DNA of 64,000 bases from Velocimicrobium porci (GTDB taxonomy: Bacteria; Bacillota; Clostridia; Lachnospirales; Lachnospiraceae). The DNA is taken from the NCBI RefSeq assembly GCF_009696045.1, contig NZ_VUMT01000002.1, positions 164,310 through 228,309 on the forward strand, given 5' to 3'. This document shows positions 7,530 through 16,157 of the stretch, one piece after another. The notes below the pieces were generated by a model. It was given only the letters and a program-made list of their open reading frames with translations. It did not search any database and was not told the origin of the DNA. Positions within the stretch are counted from its first letter, which is position 1. Each line of letters opens with the position of its first letter. Both the position numbers and the translations under genes were made by a program.

Positions 7530-8352
7530 GATTTTTTATACATCTGCATTACTTTTTCTTTGTCTTACATGTCTAAGTGGCTGTTCCTCTATAGAAAAGA
7601 AACTGGAGGAACAAAAATCTCAAAAAGAAAAAGCCGTTTTAAATGAAAAAGATTTATCCGAGTTCAACTATCAAAATAGCTCTTATACTATATTAAATCA
7701 AACAAAAGAGCAATCAGAACTTGGCTCCTGGGTGGGAATTATTCAAAAATATGTGCTGGTAAATAAAGATGGAAGTTTTTTAAATCAATATGATATTGAT
7801 GGTTATGATTTATCAAATCTTGTAGAAGCTTCTGAAAACTCTGATCAAACCGGTTCTTATGTAATCACATATTACAATATTTATAAAACCAAAGAGAATT
7901 CCCCAAAAGAACTGATTTTAGACATCAATGATACCTACTACCTTGCTGTTCCAACCAAACAAATAACATCTTCTGATAAAGTTCTTTCTATTTCGTCACT
8001 CGCCAATGCAGCAGATGAAGCCGGTAATTACCATATTAATCAAAATAATTGTACCGAATTAATTTGTGGAGAAAAAACTTATAAAATCAGTGATACTGTA
8101 ATGAACCATAGCGAAGTTGGTGACTACCTTGCTGTATTAAATGAACATTACACGTTTCTTGATTCAACTAAAAAACCTCTTACCCAAGAAGAATTAAAAA
8201 AAATAGAGATTACCCCTTCTGAAGCATCGAAACAAAAACGCATTAGCTGGACATATACCGGTGTATATAAAATCAAAGAAACCAGTATTTTCAAAGCGGT
8301 AGCCGTTAACATCAATGGAAAATACCATCGTGCTAATCTTATATCCGGCTGA
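7522..8352 (+). CDS. lanI: NisI-like lantibiotic immunity lipoprotein LanI
   Basis: 276-residue lipoprotein: signal peptide, lipobox LSGC with the lipidated Cys near residue 21, then two similar halves. Each half has a Tyr-rich 'YxI' strand (SSYTILNQTKEQSELGSWVG and KTYKISDTVMNHSEVGDY). The C-terminal half follows NisI closely in order: ISDT, an acidic turn, GDYLAVL, a Trp-Tyr segment before GVYKIK, and AVAVNINGKYHRA. NisI binds nisin at the cell surface and protects its producer. Having a NisI-like rather than a SpaI-like protein agrees with the nisin-like core. Translationally coupled to lanG. Confidence 0.88.
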   Translation: MNKIFYTSALLFLCLTCLSGCSSIEKKLEEQKSQKEKAVLNEKDLSEFNYQNSSYTILNQTKEQSELGSWVGIIQKYVLVNKDGSFLNQYDIDGYDLSNLVEASENSDQTGSYVITYYNIYKTKENSPKELILDINDTYYLAVPTKQITSSDKVLSISSLANAADEAGNYHINQNNCTELICGEKTYKISDTVMNHSEVGDYLAVLNEHYTFLDSTKKPLTQEELKKIEITPSEASKQKRISWTYTGVYKIKETSIFKAVAVNINGKYHRANLISG

Positions 8353-8432
8353 TTGTTATTTTTCAAAAGGTGGAATTCTCTATAATAATACGCTATAATA
8401 ATAGTAAGAATATATTAGGGAGGAACCTTATT

Positions 8433-9095
8433 TTGGGAAAAATTTTAGTATTAGATGATGATGCTTCTATTTTAATGTTAATAAAAAATGCCCTTCAAAA
8501 AGATGGACATCTGGTCACAATCTATGATTCAGCAGAAAAAATTTCTTTAAATTCACTAGGTCAATATGATTTGCTTTTATTGGATATTATGATGCCAGGT
8601 ACTGATGGTTTTACTTTTTGTAAAAAAATACGAACAATGGTAGACTGTCCTATACTTTTTTTAACTGCTAAAACACTGGAAGAAGATATTATGTATGGAC
8701 TTTCTATTGGTGCAGATGATTATCTGACCAAGCCGTTTCGTATCGGTGAACTGCGTGCCCGTATTCAGGCCCATTTACGCCGTGAGCACAGAGAGCATCA
8801 TAATGTCCTTTGTTTTGATCATATTAAATTTGATTTATCTGCCAAAATCCTTTTTGTTGATGATACCCCGGTTGCATTAACGAAAAGCGAATATGCAATC
8901 TGTGAATACCTTGCCCATCACCATGGGCAGGTACTTTCAAAGGAACAAATCTGTGAAGCAGTGTTTGGATTTGACAGTGAAAGTGACAATTCTACAATAG
9001 CCACTCACATAAAAAATATACGAATGAAATTTTCCGACTTATCGTTTCAACCAATTACAACAGTATGGGGGTGTGGTTATAGATGGACAGCATAA
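8433..9095 (+). CDS. lanR: Second lantibiotic response regulator LanR2 (OmpR family)
   Basis: About 220 aa, OmpR type. The receiver has LDDD, the phospho-Asp in LLLLDIMMPGTDG and the Lys of GADDYLTKPFR; the winged helix holds LTKSEYAICEYLAHHHGQVLS and ends WGCGYRWTA. I chose a TTG start at 8433 because AGGGAGGAAC lies just upstream and the protein then opens with the receiver strand GKILVLDDD. An in-frame ATG at 8370 would add a non-homologous tail. Upstream are two TATAAT-like boxes in a 13-bp direct repeat near 8380-8404. Probably controls immunity genes; this is inference. Confidence 0.85.
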   Translation: MGKILVLDDDASILMLIKNALQKDGHLVTIYDSAEKISLNSLGQYDLLLLDIMMPGTDGFTFCKKIRTMVDCPILFLTAKTLEEDIMYGLSIGADDYLTKPFRIGELRARIQAHLRREHREHHNVLCFDHIKFDLSAKILFVDDTPVALTKSEYAICEYLAHHHGQVLSKEQICEAVFGFDSESDNSTIATHIKNIRMKFSDLSFQPITTVWGCGYRWTA

Positions 9096-10468
9096 ACCGT
9101 AATAAAACAACTTCTTTAAGAAATTCTTTTTTATATTTTTTAACTTCCGTTATCATAGGAATTTTCTTTGCAATAACGATTCCCTATATGCTGTTATCTC
9201 TTCTTACGAACATGGGTGTCGTTACTTTGGCAAATTATAGCGAAACCCAGGCAAAAGCGATTGCTCCTATCCTTTCTAATGTACCTGATATTACAACCGT
9301 TGAACTTCCTATGAATACAACTTATCTTCTAACCGACAAAAATTTTAAAATTATAGATTCGAATATGACGAAAGAAAGCCAAAAAAATGCGCTTCTCTTT
9401 GCAAAAGGCAGACAATACCAGTCAGAAAATAAAACTGCCTTTCTTCTTGTTACCCGTAAAAACGAATTTTGTATCTTAGAATATCATATTGAATCACTCT
9501 ATACAAACTCATGGATGGAAAAACATGTACCACCTCCTGAAACATGTTGTATCATTCTTTTACTCTTTAATGTTTTATCTGTATGTATTCTGCTAGTAAC
9601 AAGTTTTTCAAAAAAACTGAGAAAACAGTTAACTCCAATACTTGATGCAATTGAACAAATCAAACAGCAAAATTTAGACTTTACAATTGGAACTTCTAAA
9701 ATAAAAGAATTTGAAGAAATTTTAGTATCCTTTAATAAAATGAAAGTAAGTTTAAAAGAATCTCTTTTAAAAGAGTGGAAAGCAAACCAAATACAAAGGG
9801 AACAAATTGCTTCTTTAGCACATGATATTAAGACACCTTTAACTGTGATACAGGGTAATACAGAGCTGCTGAAAGAGACACCTCTTACTGAAGAACAAAC
9901 CATATATAGTAATTATATATTAAACAGTTCGATACAAATCGAAACATATATTAAAATTTTAATTGACATTTCTAAGGCTGCTTCCGGATATCAATTACAG
10001 CTTGAAGATTTTGTTATCACTGATTTTATAAATCAGCTAAAGCCTCAGATTTCTGCCCTGACTGCTCCAAAGCAGATAAATCTTAAATTGATTCAACAAG
10101 CGGAGCAATCCATATTAAAAATTGATTTCTTCCTTTTTCAACGTGCCATTCTGAATGTAATTTCAAATGCCGTTGATTTTACTCCGGAAAATGGAACTAT
10201 TTTAATTGAAACTCAGACATTACAAAGTGCAGAAGAACATTTCTTAAAAATAAGCATCAGTGATAACGGACCGGGATTTTCCAAAGAAGCATTAGCACAT
10301 GGTATAGAACAATTTTTCATGGGAGATACAAGCCGCAATTCCAAAACTCATTTTGGAATGGGGCTTTATATTACTGATTGCATTGTGAAACAACATAATG
10401 GTCAGATTAAACTAAAAAATTCAGAAACTTTAGGAGGGGGAAAAGTAGAAATTTTTCTTAAGGTATAA
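9083..10468 (+). CDS. lanK: Second lantibiotic sensor kinase LanK2
   Basis: 461-residue sensor kinase. Two membrane segments (~18-45 and ~152-172) flank an extracytoplasmic domain of ~105 residues. H-box ASLAHDIKTPLTVIQGN lies near residue 250, N-box NVISNAVDF, and G-boxes ISDNGPGF and FGMGLYI. It overlaps lanR2 by 13 bases, the ATG being formed over the Arg-Trp codons of the regulator, as at lanR1/lanK1. The two pairs are thus paralogous. A second sensor could let the cell separate production control from immunity control. Confidence 0.88.
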   Translation: MDSINRNKTTSLRNSFLYFLTSVIIGIFFAITIPYMLLSLLTNMGVVTLANYSETQAKAIAPILSNVPDITTVELPMNTTYLLTDKNFKIIDSNMTKESQKNALLFAKGRQYQSENKTAFLLVTRKNEFCILEYHIESLYTNSWMEKHVPPPETCCIILLLFNVLSVCILLVTSFSKKLRKQLTPILDAIEQIKQQNLDFTIGTSKIKEFEEILVSFNKMKVSLKESLLKEWKANQIQREQIASLAHDIKTPLTVIQGNTELLKETPLTEEQTIYSNYILNSSIQIETYIKILIDISKAASGYQLQLEDFVITDFINQLKPQISALTAPKQINLKLIQQAEQSILKIDFFLFQRAILNVISNAVDFTPENGTILIETQTLQSAEEHFLKISISDNGPGFSKEALAHGIEQFFMGDTSRNSKTHFGMGLYITDCIVKQHNGQIKLKNSETLGGGKVEIFLKV

Positions 10469-10478
10469 AAATGAATGA

Positions 10479-11531
10479 CTATTTTTTTAAGAATTTTTCT
10501 TTTCTTAAAAAATCACCGACATTTTCACTTGTGACTTTAGAATAAGGAAGATAAACATATTTATTCTTTTTTAATTTTATGTCTTCCATTCCCTTTCCAG
10601 TAACAATTGCCAAAGCTAACTTTGCCATTGCTTCTGCCTGTCCTTCTTTATCGTTATAGACCGTTCCAGACAGTTTGGAATATACGACTGCTTTTAATCC
10701 CACATCAGTCCCATCAATTCCAAAAAAGACAGGGTAGGCAGACTCAGTAAAGTTTAACTTTTCATAAGCATCAATTGCCCCAAGCGCCATATCATCATTG
10801 TTAGCTAAAACAAGTTCAATTTTATTTTGGTATTGACCAATCATTTGCATCATTCGATTCTGTGCCTGCGCACGATTCCAATTTGCAATCCCATAACACA
10901 ATTTTTCGAGCTTAATCCCCTTCTTTTTTAAAGTATCAATTGCAGTTTCCGTTCGAATAATTGCGTCTTGATGACCTAGTTCTCCTTCCAATACTACATA
11001 TTGAATCTTCCCATCTTGATTGCGGTCTATTTTACTATTCTTCTGTATCGCATCAAAAGCTAATTCTCCCTGCATCATACCTGATTGCTTCGCATCTGCA
11101 CCGACATAATAAAGTTTATCCCACTGCATCATATCTTCTGCTACTGGCTCCCTATTAAAGAAAATAATTGGCACATCATTTTCTCTTGCAAGGTCAATAA
11201 TTTCAGATGTATCTGCCCTATCTACCAAATTCACACAAAGAACATCGTAATTTGCATGAATCAATTCTTTCACCTGATCATTCTGAGTTCTCTGGGAACC
11301 GGACGCATCTTTAACTGTTACCGTTACCTCAGGATTATCACTTTCACCCCCATTAAATTGCTCTTTAAAGCAGGTAAGCAGTTCATTTAGAAATGTATCA
11401 CTTTGATTATAGTATGCTACTCCAATATGAATTTTATCTGGAGTATTCGCCCGTTTCGCTCCACATGCACACAGAAGCTGCATACTCAGACAAAAAATAA
11501 TTCCTGCTGCCAAGATTTTTTTTATTTTCAT
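10479..11531 (-). CDS. Sugar-binding lipoprotein, MglB-like (second copy)
   Basis: 350-residue solute-binding lipoprotein. Signal peptide with lipobox LLCAC, lipidated Cys near residue 22, then a periplasmic-binding fold typical of galactose/ribose binders: IHIGVAYYNQSDTFLNEL at the start and LANNDDMALGAIDA near residue 230. It resembles the upstream MglB of this window but is shorter. It is the last gene of the regulator block (YesN, YesM, anchored binding protein, this gene), so it may feed the same importer or present sugar to the sensor. Substrate is inferred to be galactose or a galactoside. Confidence 0.75.
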   Translation of the reverse strand: MKIKKILAAGIIFCLSMQLLCACGAKRANTPDKIHIGVAYYNQSDTFLNELLTCFKEQFNGGESDNPEVTVTVKDASGSQRTQNDQVKELIHANYDVLCVNLVDRADTSEIIDLARENDVPIIFFNREPVAEDMMQWDKLYYVGADAKQSGMMQGELAFDAIQKNSKIDRNQDGKIQYVVLEGELGHQDAIIRTETAIDTLKKKGIKLEKLCYGIANWNRAQAQNRMMQMIGQYQNKIELVLANNDDMALGAIDAYEKLNFTESAYPVFFGIDGTDVGLKAVVYSKLSGTVYNDKEGQAEAMAKLALAIVTGKGMEDIKLKKNKYVYLPYSKVTSENVGDFLRKEKFLKK

Positions 11532-11572
11532 TTATATACCTCTAATCTTCTTCCTATTTTTTAAAATCAATT

Positions 11573-12547
11573 CTACTGACTCATTGTGAAAAGAATTTCC
11601 TGATTTTCTTTTGAAAACAGCTCCTCTCTGCGAATAATATCGTAAGAAACCATTTTGCTCTGCATCTTATAAAAGTAGCATTTCAATCTTTTAGAAATCT
11701 CTGTAAGACTCTGATATCCTACGCTAAATTCATCTGGCACTAACAAACATTCCAAAATTCCTATATCCAAATAATGGATTGCTTCCGTAGAATTACCAAT
11801 TCCATACACGAATGCTCCATGAAAATTATTCGAAGCAGCATATTCTCCAGCGGTTGTTAAACTGTCATCGTCCAAAGCAATCACAATATTCACCTTGGAT
11901 TGATTTGCCAAAAAATTTTCTTTCTCTTTCCCTGAAAAGTCTGAAACAGACCAACCAACTCTGGCACCTGTCCTTTTTATGCCGTCTTTGAATCCCAGCT
12001 CCCGATTACGAGCCGCCTCAGAATGCTCCGATTTTGAAATAATTCCAAGCGTCTTTCCTTCTATATTTCCACTGTAATCTTTTAGCAGTTCTTCTGCCAA
12101 AGCAATTCCCATGGCATAATTATCTGCCTGTGTCACAGAAAAAACACAACTATCTTTATTTTCCTCTACATTATTTTCTACAAGCATAATCGGAATCTTC
12201 TTTTCCATTTTCTTTAGGAGCTTCTCTATACCAGGGGCAGAAACAGGCTGTACTATGATTGCATCAGCTCCATTATTAAGTTCGTTTTCTATTGTATTTT
12301 TTAGTTTTCCTGCCGTAAAATCACCTGCAGTACTAGAAAAAAACACTTCCACTCCCTGATCCTTTGCGGCCATTTTGATTCCATACTTGAGTGCAGACCA
12401 TTGATTATCGTCAGAATTTTCAATAATTACAGAAATCTTATCAAAATCTTTTCCACTTCTTCCCCGAACCATAACAAAAGACAAGACAATAACCAGTGCC
12501 GCCAGAATTACTTCTATTAAAATAAATGATTTTTTACCGTTCTTCAT
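11573..12547 (-). CDS. Membrane-anchored periplasmic-binding-type sugar sensor
   Basis: 324 aa. A single N-terminal hydrophobic helix (~8-27) without a lipobox Cys acts as an anchor. The rest is a periplasmic-binding domain: ISVIIENSDDNQWSALKYGI, ADAIIVQPVSAPG, and VIALDDDSLTTAGEYAA. The domain is degenerate compared with transport binding proteins. The gene lies 21 bases after a YesM-type kinase. This is the arrangement of XylFII with LytS and YesN-type XylR in Clostridium, where the anchored binding protein delivers sugar occupancy to the kinase. I infer the same role here. Confidence 0.72.
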   Translation of the reverse strand: MKNGKKSFILIEVILAALVIVLSFVMVRGRSGKDFDKISVIIENSDDNQWSALKYGIKMAAKDQGVEVFFSSTAGDFTAGKLKNTIENELNNGADAIIVQPVSAPGIEKLLKKMEKKIPIMLVENNVEENKDSCVFSVTQADNYAMGIALAEELLKDYSGNIEGKTLGIISKSEHSEAARNRELGFKDGIKRTGARVGWSVSDFSGKEKENFLANQSKVNIVIALDDDSLTTAGEYAASNNFHGAFVYGIGNSTEAIHYLDIGILECLLVPDEFSVGYQSLTEISKRLKCYFYKMQSKMVSYDIIRREELFSKENQEILFTMSQ

Positions 12548-12568
12548 CCTTACTTCCTCTGTATTTTC

Positions 12569-14404
12569 TTATCGTTCCTTTCTTTCCTGCCAAAAAATAT
12601 ATCCTTTTTCAAGGCTTTTTCGATTATCTTCTGTATATGGCACGGCAGGAATACGAATCGAAACCGTCGTTCCCTCATCCGGCTCACTTTTCACACTAAT
12701 ACCATATTCTTTGCCAAAAAGAATCTGAATGCGGTTGTTTACATTCACAAGTCCGATACCCGATCCATGTTTCGGAACTCTATTACTATCTGTTAAAAGG
12801 AAACTAACTTCTTCCTCAGACATTCCGATTCCATTGTCTTCTACTGAAAGAGTAACGATTCCATCCTCTTCTCTTCCGATTACCTTGATTTCTCCGCAAT
12901 CATCCATGCTACTCACTCCATAATTAATAGCATTTTCCAGTATAGGCTGTAAAATTAATTTTACTGTACAGTACGAATATATAGACGACTCCACATCAAA
13001 TATTATGGAGAAGGCATTTTTATATCGAACTTTTTGTATATTCATATAGCTTTCTGCATGCTGCAGCTCGTCTTTTATAGTGATAACCGTACGTCCCTTA
13101 GATAGACTGATTCGAAAAAGCTTCGCTAATTGCGAAATCATAAATACGGCATCATCGTTTCTCTCTCCCTCAACCATCCATGTAATAGAATCCAATGCAT
13201 TGTATAAAAAGTGAGGATTAATTTGACTTTGTAATGCGTCCAGTTCACTTTTTCTACGCTCATTTTGCTCTAAAACAATTTTTTTCATAAGAGTATCTAT
13301 TTGCTCGTAGGAACGTTGTATAGAATATCCAAGATGCCTAATCTCTAGAAAACCTCCAATGTAAATTTCCGGTTTTTCTCCTGCTTCATATTCCATGACA
13401 GAATCATTCAATTTTAAAATAGGTCTGGAAATTCGAACCGAAACAACACGATTAATAAATACAAGCATCATAGCCATCAGGAGCATGATCATAGCAATAA
13501 AATATCGCATATTAATCATTCCATCTGTAAATGTCGAGTAAGGAATCACCCCAACTAACTTCCAGCCAGTATAGCTAATCGTATTAACAATTACCTTTCG
13601 TCGTTCTCCATCAAAAGTTTCATCATAAACACCATCCTTATATTTTGCAGCTACTTCACTATTTTCACTAAAAATTCCATCACTAATCTGCATCTGCCTA
13701 AGATGATAAATAATTTTTCCGTTGCTATCACAAAGATAGTAATACTGTCCGTTATTTAAGGTATTGATTTGATTTAGCATTCGTGAAATACCGGAATAGT
13801 CCATATCTACAAGCAAAACACCTGTCTTTGATTCTCTATTATCCGTAATCTCAACAACACGGCTTAGCGAAATCACCCAATAATAACGATACGTCCCATC
13901 ATAAAATAAATTTTGAATATGGGGTGTGGAAAAATACATATTTTCCATTTTATTCATGGCACCTTTATACCATTCCTGCCTAGTTACATCGGGATCTTCT
14001 TTCTGTAATGCGACCGGTTCTGCCGCTATTAAGCTTCCATAACTATTGTATATGGCAATACTCCGCAAATTATCTCTATTGGCTTCATATAAAAGGTTCA
14101 TTCCTTTTTGAATATCCTTGTTTTGACTAGAAAAGTCATTCTCTTTGACCACATTATAATAGACCGCATCGGATATCCGACGCATACTGAGCAAATAATC
14201 CTCTAAGTTATCTCCAGTCTGCTCCATTAGTTTTTGTGTACTTTGTATTATTTCCTGCCGTGACAGGGCAGAAAATCTAATGTACATCACAGTTCCAAGA
14301 ATCAGCATGATAGAAAAAGATATCACGGAAAATGCAAGCATAATCGTAGATTGTATCCCTCTTGGCTTTAATCTCTTCAAACGTCTGAAATATTTATTTT
14401 TCAC
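12569..14404 (-). CDS. YesM/LytS-type sensor histidine kinase
   Basis: About 611 aa. One membrane helix near the N terminus, a large extracytoplasmic Cache-like domain, a second helix (~300), HAMP-like linker, and a His_kinase domain with ALQSQINPHFLYNALDSITW, N-box ILQPILENAINYG, and G-boxes DNGIGM and GSGIGLVNV. I chose the GTG at 14404, which overlaps the regulator gene by 11 bases and has CGGAGC ten bases before it; an earlier start would run deep into the upstream gene. Works with the AraC-type regulator just upstream. Likely senses sugar through the binding protein encoded next. Confidence 0.82.
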   Translation of the reverse strand: MKNKYFRRLKRLKPRGIQSTIMLAFSVISFSIMLILGTVMYIRFSALSRQEIIQSTQKLMEQTGDNLEDYLLSMRRISDAVYYNVVKENDFSSQNKDIQKGMNLLYEANRDNLRSIAIYNSYGSLIAAEPVALQKEDPDVTRQEWYKGAMNKMENMYFSTPHIQNLFYDGTYRYYWVISLSRVVEITDNRESKTGVLLVDMDYSGISRMLNQINTLNNGQYYYLCDSNGKIIYHLRQMQISDGIFSENSEVAAKYKDGVYDETFDGERRKVIVNTISYTGWKLVGVIPYSTFTDGMINMRYFIAMIMLLMAMMLVFINRVVSVRISRPILKLNDSVMEYEAGEKPEIYIGGFLEIRHLGYSIQRSYEQIDTLMKKIVLEQNERRKSELDALQSQINPHFLYNALDSITWMVEGERNDDAVFMISQLAKLFRISLSKGRTVITIKDELQHAESYMNIQKVRYKNAFSIIFDVESSIYSYCTVKLILQPILENAINYGVSSMDDCGEIKVIGREEDGIVTLSVEDNGIGMSEEEVSFLLTDSNRVPKHGSGIGLVNVNNRIQILFGKEYGISVKSEPDEGTTVSIRIPAVPYTEDNRKSLEKGYIFWQERKER

Positions 14405-16004
14405 TTTCTGTATGCTCCGTTCTATATTTTGAAGGTGATACTCCAAATCGTCTTTTAAATACATAACTAAAGTAATTTGGATCCGCGTAACCGACATTCT
14501 TCGCAATAATGTAACTTTTTTCATTTGTTTCAATCAGCAAACGGGCCGCTCTCTCCATTCGATAGTCTGTTAGGTAACCAATAAACGAATTACCTGTCTC
14601 TTTTTTAAAAATAGTAGAAAAATAGGAGTTTGATACATTCAAAGCCTCACAAACACTACTAAGAGAAAGCTCTTCATCAAAATAGTGATTATGAACATAG
14701 TCCTCTGCCTTAAATACAAAAGATTTTGCTGAACTACTTCGAACACTAATCAATCGTTCACTAAAAGAAAGACTAATATCAATGAGCCATTTTCGCAGTG
14801 CGTCCGAGTCCAAGTCAAGGAGACGAGCATATAAATTCTTAATATTTCCAGAAAATTCTTCATTGTCAATATCATTATTTATAGTAAACCTATATAATGA
14901 ACTTATTAATTCCATAACATCAATCTGATACTGCTGCAAAGATTTCGTTGGAAAAGATATGTAATCGAAATACCGATTAGCTGCTTCAATGATATCTTCA
15001 TCAGAATTTAAACGAATGGTTTTAAATAGATTCGATAATTTTATTTCATTCACAGAACTAGATTCACGCATCTCCCGTGGAGCAATTTCTTTCATATTAA
15101 TTGCCCTGGAAGATCCATAAATGACACGATAGGAAACCGCCTCCCTTGCACTGTTGTAAGATTGTGCTAATTCAATAATATTTTGGCAGACCCGCCCGAT
15201 TCCTACAGTAACAACAGCTCCGATAATGCGGTGCACATATTTACAAAAACGATCACACTCGTCGGTCAATTTTGACAATCTATTTTCACTTTTAAGTTGT
15301 ACAATCATAACGGTGTTTTCAAGATAAGAAAAACATTTCGCCTTCCATTTTTCTCCCAAATATTCCTTCGCCTGTTTCTGAACAGAGGTGGATAAAAGCA
15401 AAGGATTCATATTTTGCGGTATCTGGCTGGATGATGTGTGGATAACAAGACAGCAGAAAAATGGTCCCAAAAAAGAAATTTGATAATCCGAGAGATACTT
15501 TGCCATTTCATCTTCCATAATTTTTCCTTCGATTAGTGTAGAATAAAAATTAGCCTGCAAAAGTGGCAGAGATTCCATATAATATTTTTGCAATATCTCT
15601 TTGCTTCGTTTCTCACTTATTTCCTGATCTAGTTTTATTTTCATCTGCGTGAACACATTAGTAAGCTCTAACGCATTAACTGGTTTTAGAATATACTCTT
15701 CTGCTTCCAAATGAACAGCCTCTTTCGCATATTCAAATTCATCAAATCCTGTAAAAAAAAGAATCTTAGTGGCAGGAAATTCTGTCTTAATATGATTCGA
15801 CAGCTCCATACCATCCATATACGGCATTTTGATATCTGTCATAACAACATCCGGCTGAAATTCCTCCACCATCTCAAGGGCCTTTGCACCATTGTTAGCA
15901 TATCCAATCACCGTAAACCCGATTCCTTCCCAATCAATTTTTCTCATGATAACCCGTATTACATCTTCCTCATCGTCCACCAAAAGTACTGTATATGTAT
16001 CCAT
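14394..16004 (-). CDS. YesN-type response regulator (receiver plus AraC helix-turn-helix)
   Basis: 536 aa. Receiver domain (1-~120): LLVDDEEDVIRVI, phospho-Asp in VVMTDIKMPYMDG, and Lys in EYILKPVNAL. A long middle region follows. The AraC/XylS DNA-binding domain is at ~430-530, with LSLSSVCEALNVSNSYFS and VGYADPNYFSYVFKRRFGVSP. The ATG follows a strong promoter and it begins the four-gene regulator block. It probably activates the mgl operon immediately upstream. Confidence 0.88.
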   Translation of the reverse strand: MDTYTVLLVDDEEDVIRVIMRKIDWEGIGFTVIGYANNGAKALEMVEEFQPDVVMTDIKMPYMDGMELSNHIKTEFPATKILFFTGFDEFEYAKEAVHLEAEEYILKPVNALELTNVFTQMKIKLDQEISEKRSKEILQKYYMESLPLLQANFYSTLIEGKIMEDEMAKYLSDYQISFLGPFFCCLVIHTSSSQIPQNMNPLLLSTSVQKQAKEYLGEKWKAKCFSYLENTVMIVQLKSENRLSKLTDECDRFCKYVHRIIGAVVTVGIGRVCQNIIELAQSYNSAREAVSYRVIYGSSRAINMKEIAPREMRESSSVNEIKLSNLFKTIRLNSDEDIIEAANRYFDYISFPTKSLQQYQIDVMELISSLYRFTINNDIDNEEFSGNIKNLYARLLDLDSDALRKWLIDISLSFSERLISVRSSSAKSFVFKAEDYVHNHYFDEELSLSSVCEALNVSNSYFSTIFKKETGNSFIGYLTDYRMERAARLLIETNEKSYIIAKNVGYADPNYFSYVFKRRFGVSPSKYRTEHTESEK

Positions 16005-16061
16005 GTCCTTGTCTCCATATATGTGAAATTTGATTCATTTTTACAACTTTGATACCTCCAT

Positions 16062-16090
16062 ATTATACCAAATTCACAAATGAATGTAAA
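16062..16090 (-). promoter_or_regulatory. Promoter of the YesN/YesM block
   Basis: Minus strand TTTACA (16090-16085), 17-bp spacer, TATAAT (16067-16062). It follows the mglC terminator, so the regulators can be made independently of the transporter. Confidence 0.75.
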
Positions 16091-16111
16091 TATAGTTAGA
16101 CTGGGCAAACG

Positions 16112-16139
16112 AAAAAGAGCCAGAATTTCTTCTGACCCT
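16112..16139 (-). terminator. Terminator after mglC
   Basis: Minus strand AGGGTCAGAA, GAAA loop, TTCTGGCTCT (two G:U pairs), then a T run. Confidence 0.8.
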
Positions 16140-16157
16140 TTTGATAGTAATCCATCC

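Noticed and set aside
8370..8432. Longer ATG start for LanR2
   Set aside because: The added residues do not match any receiver domain and span the promoter-like TATAAT repeats; TTG at 8433 has a strong ribosome binding site.
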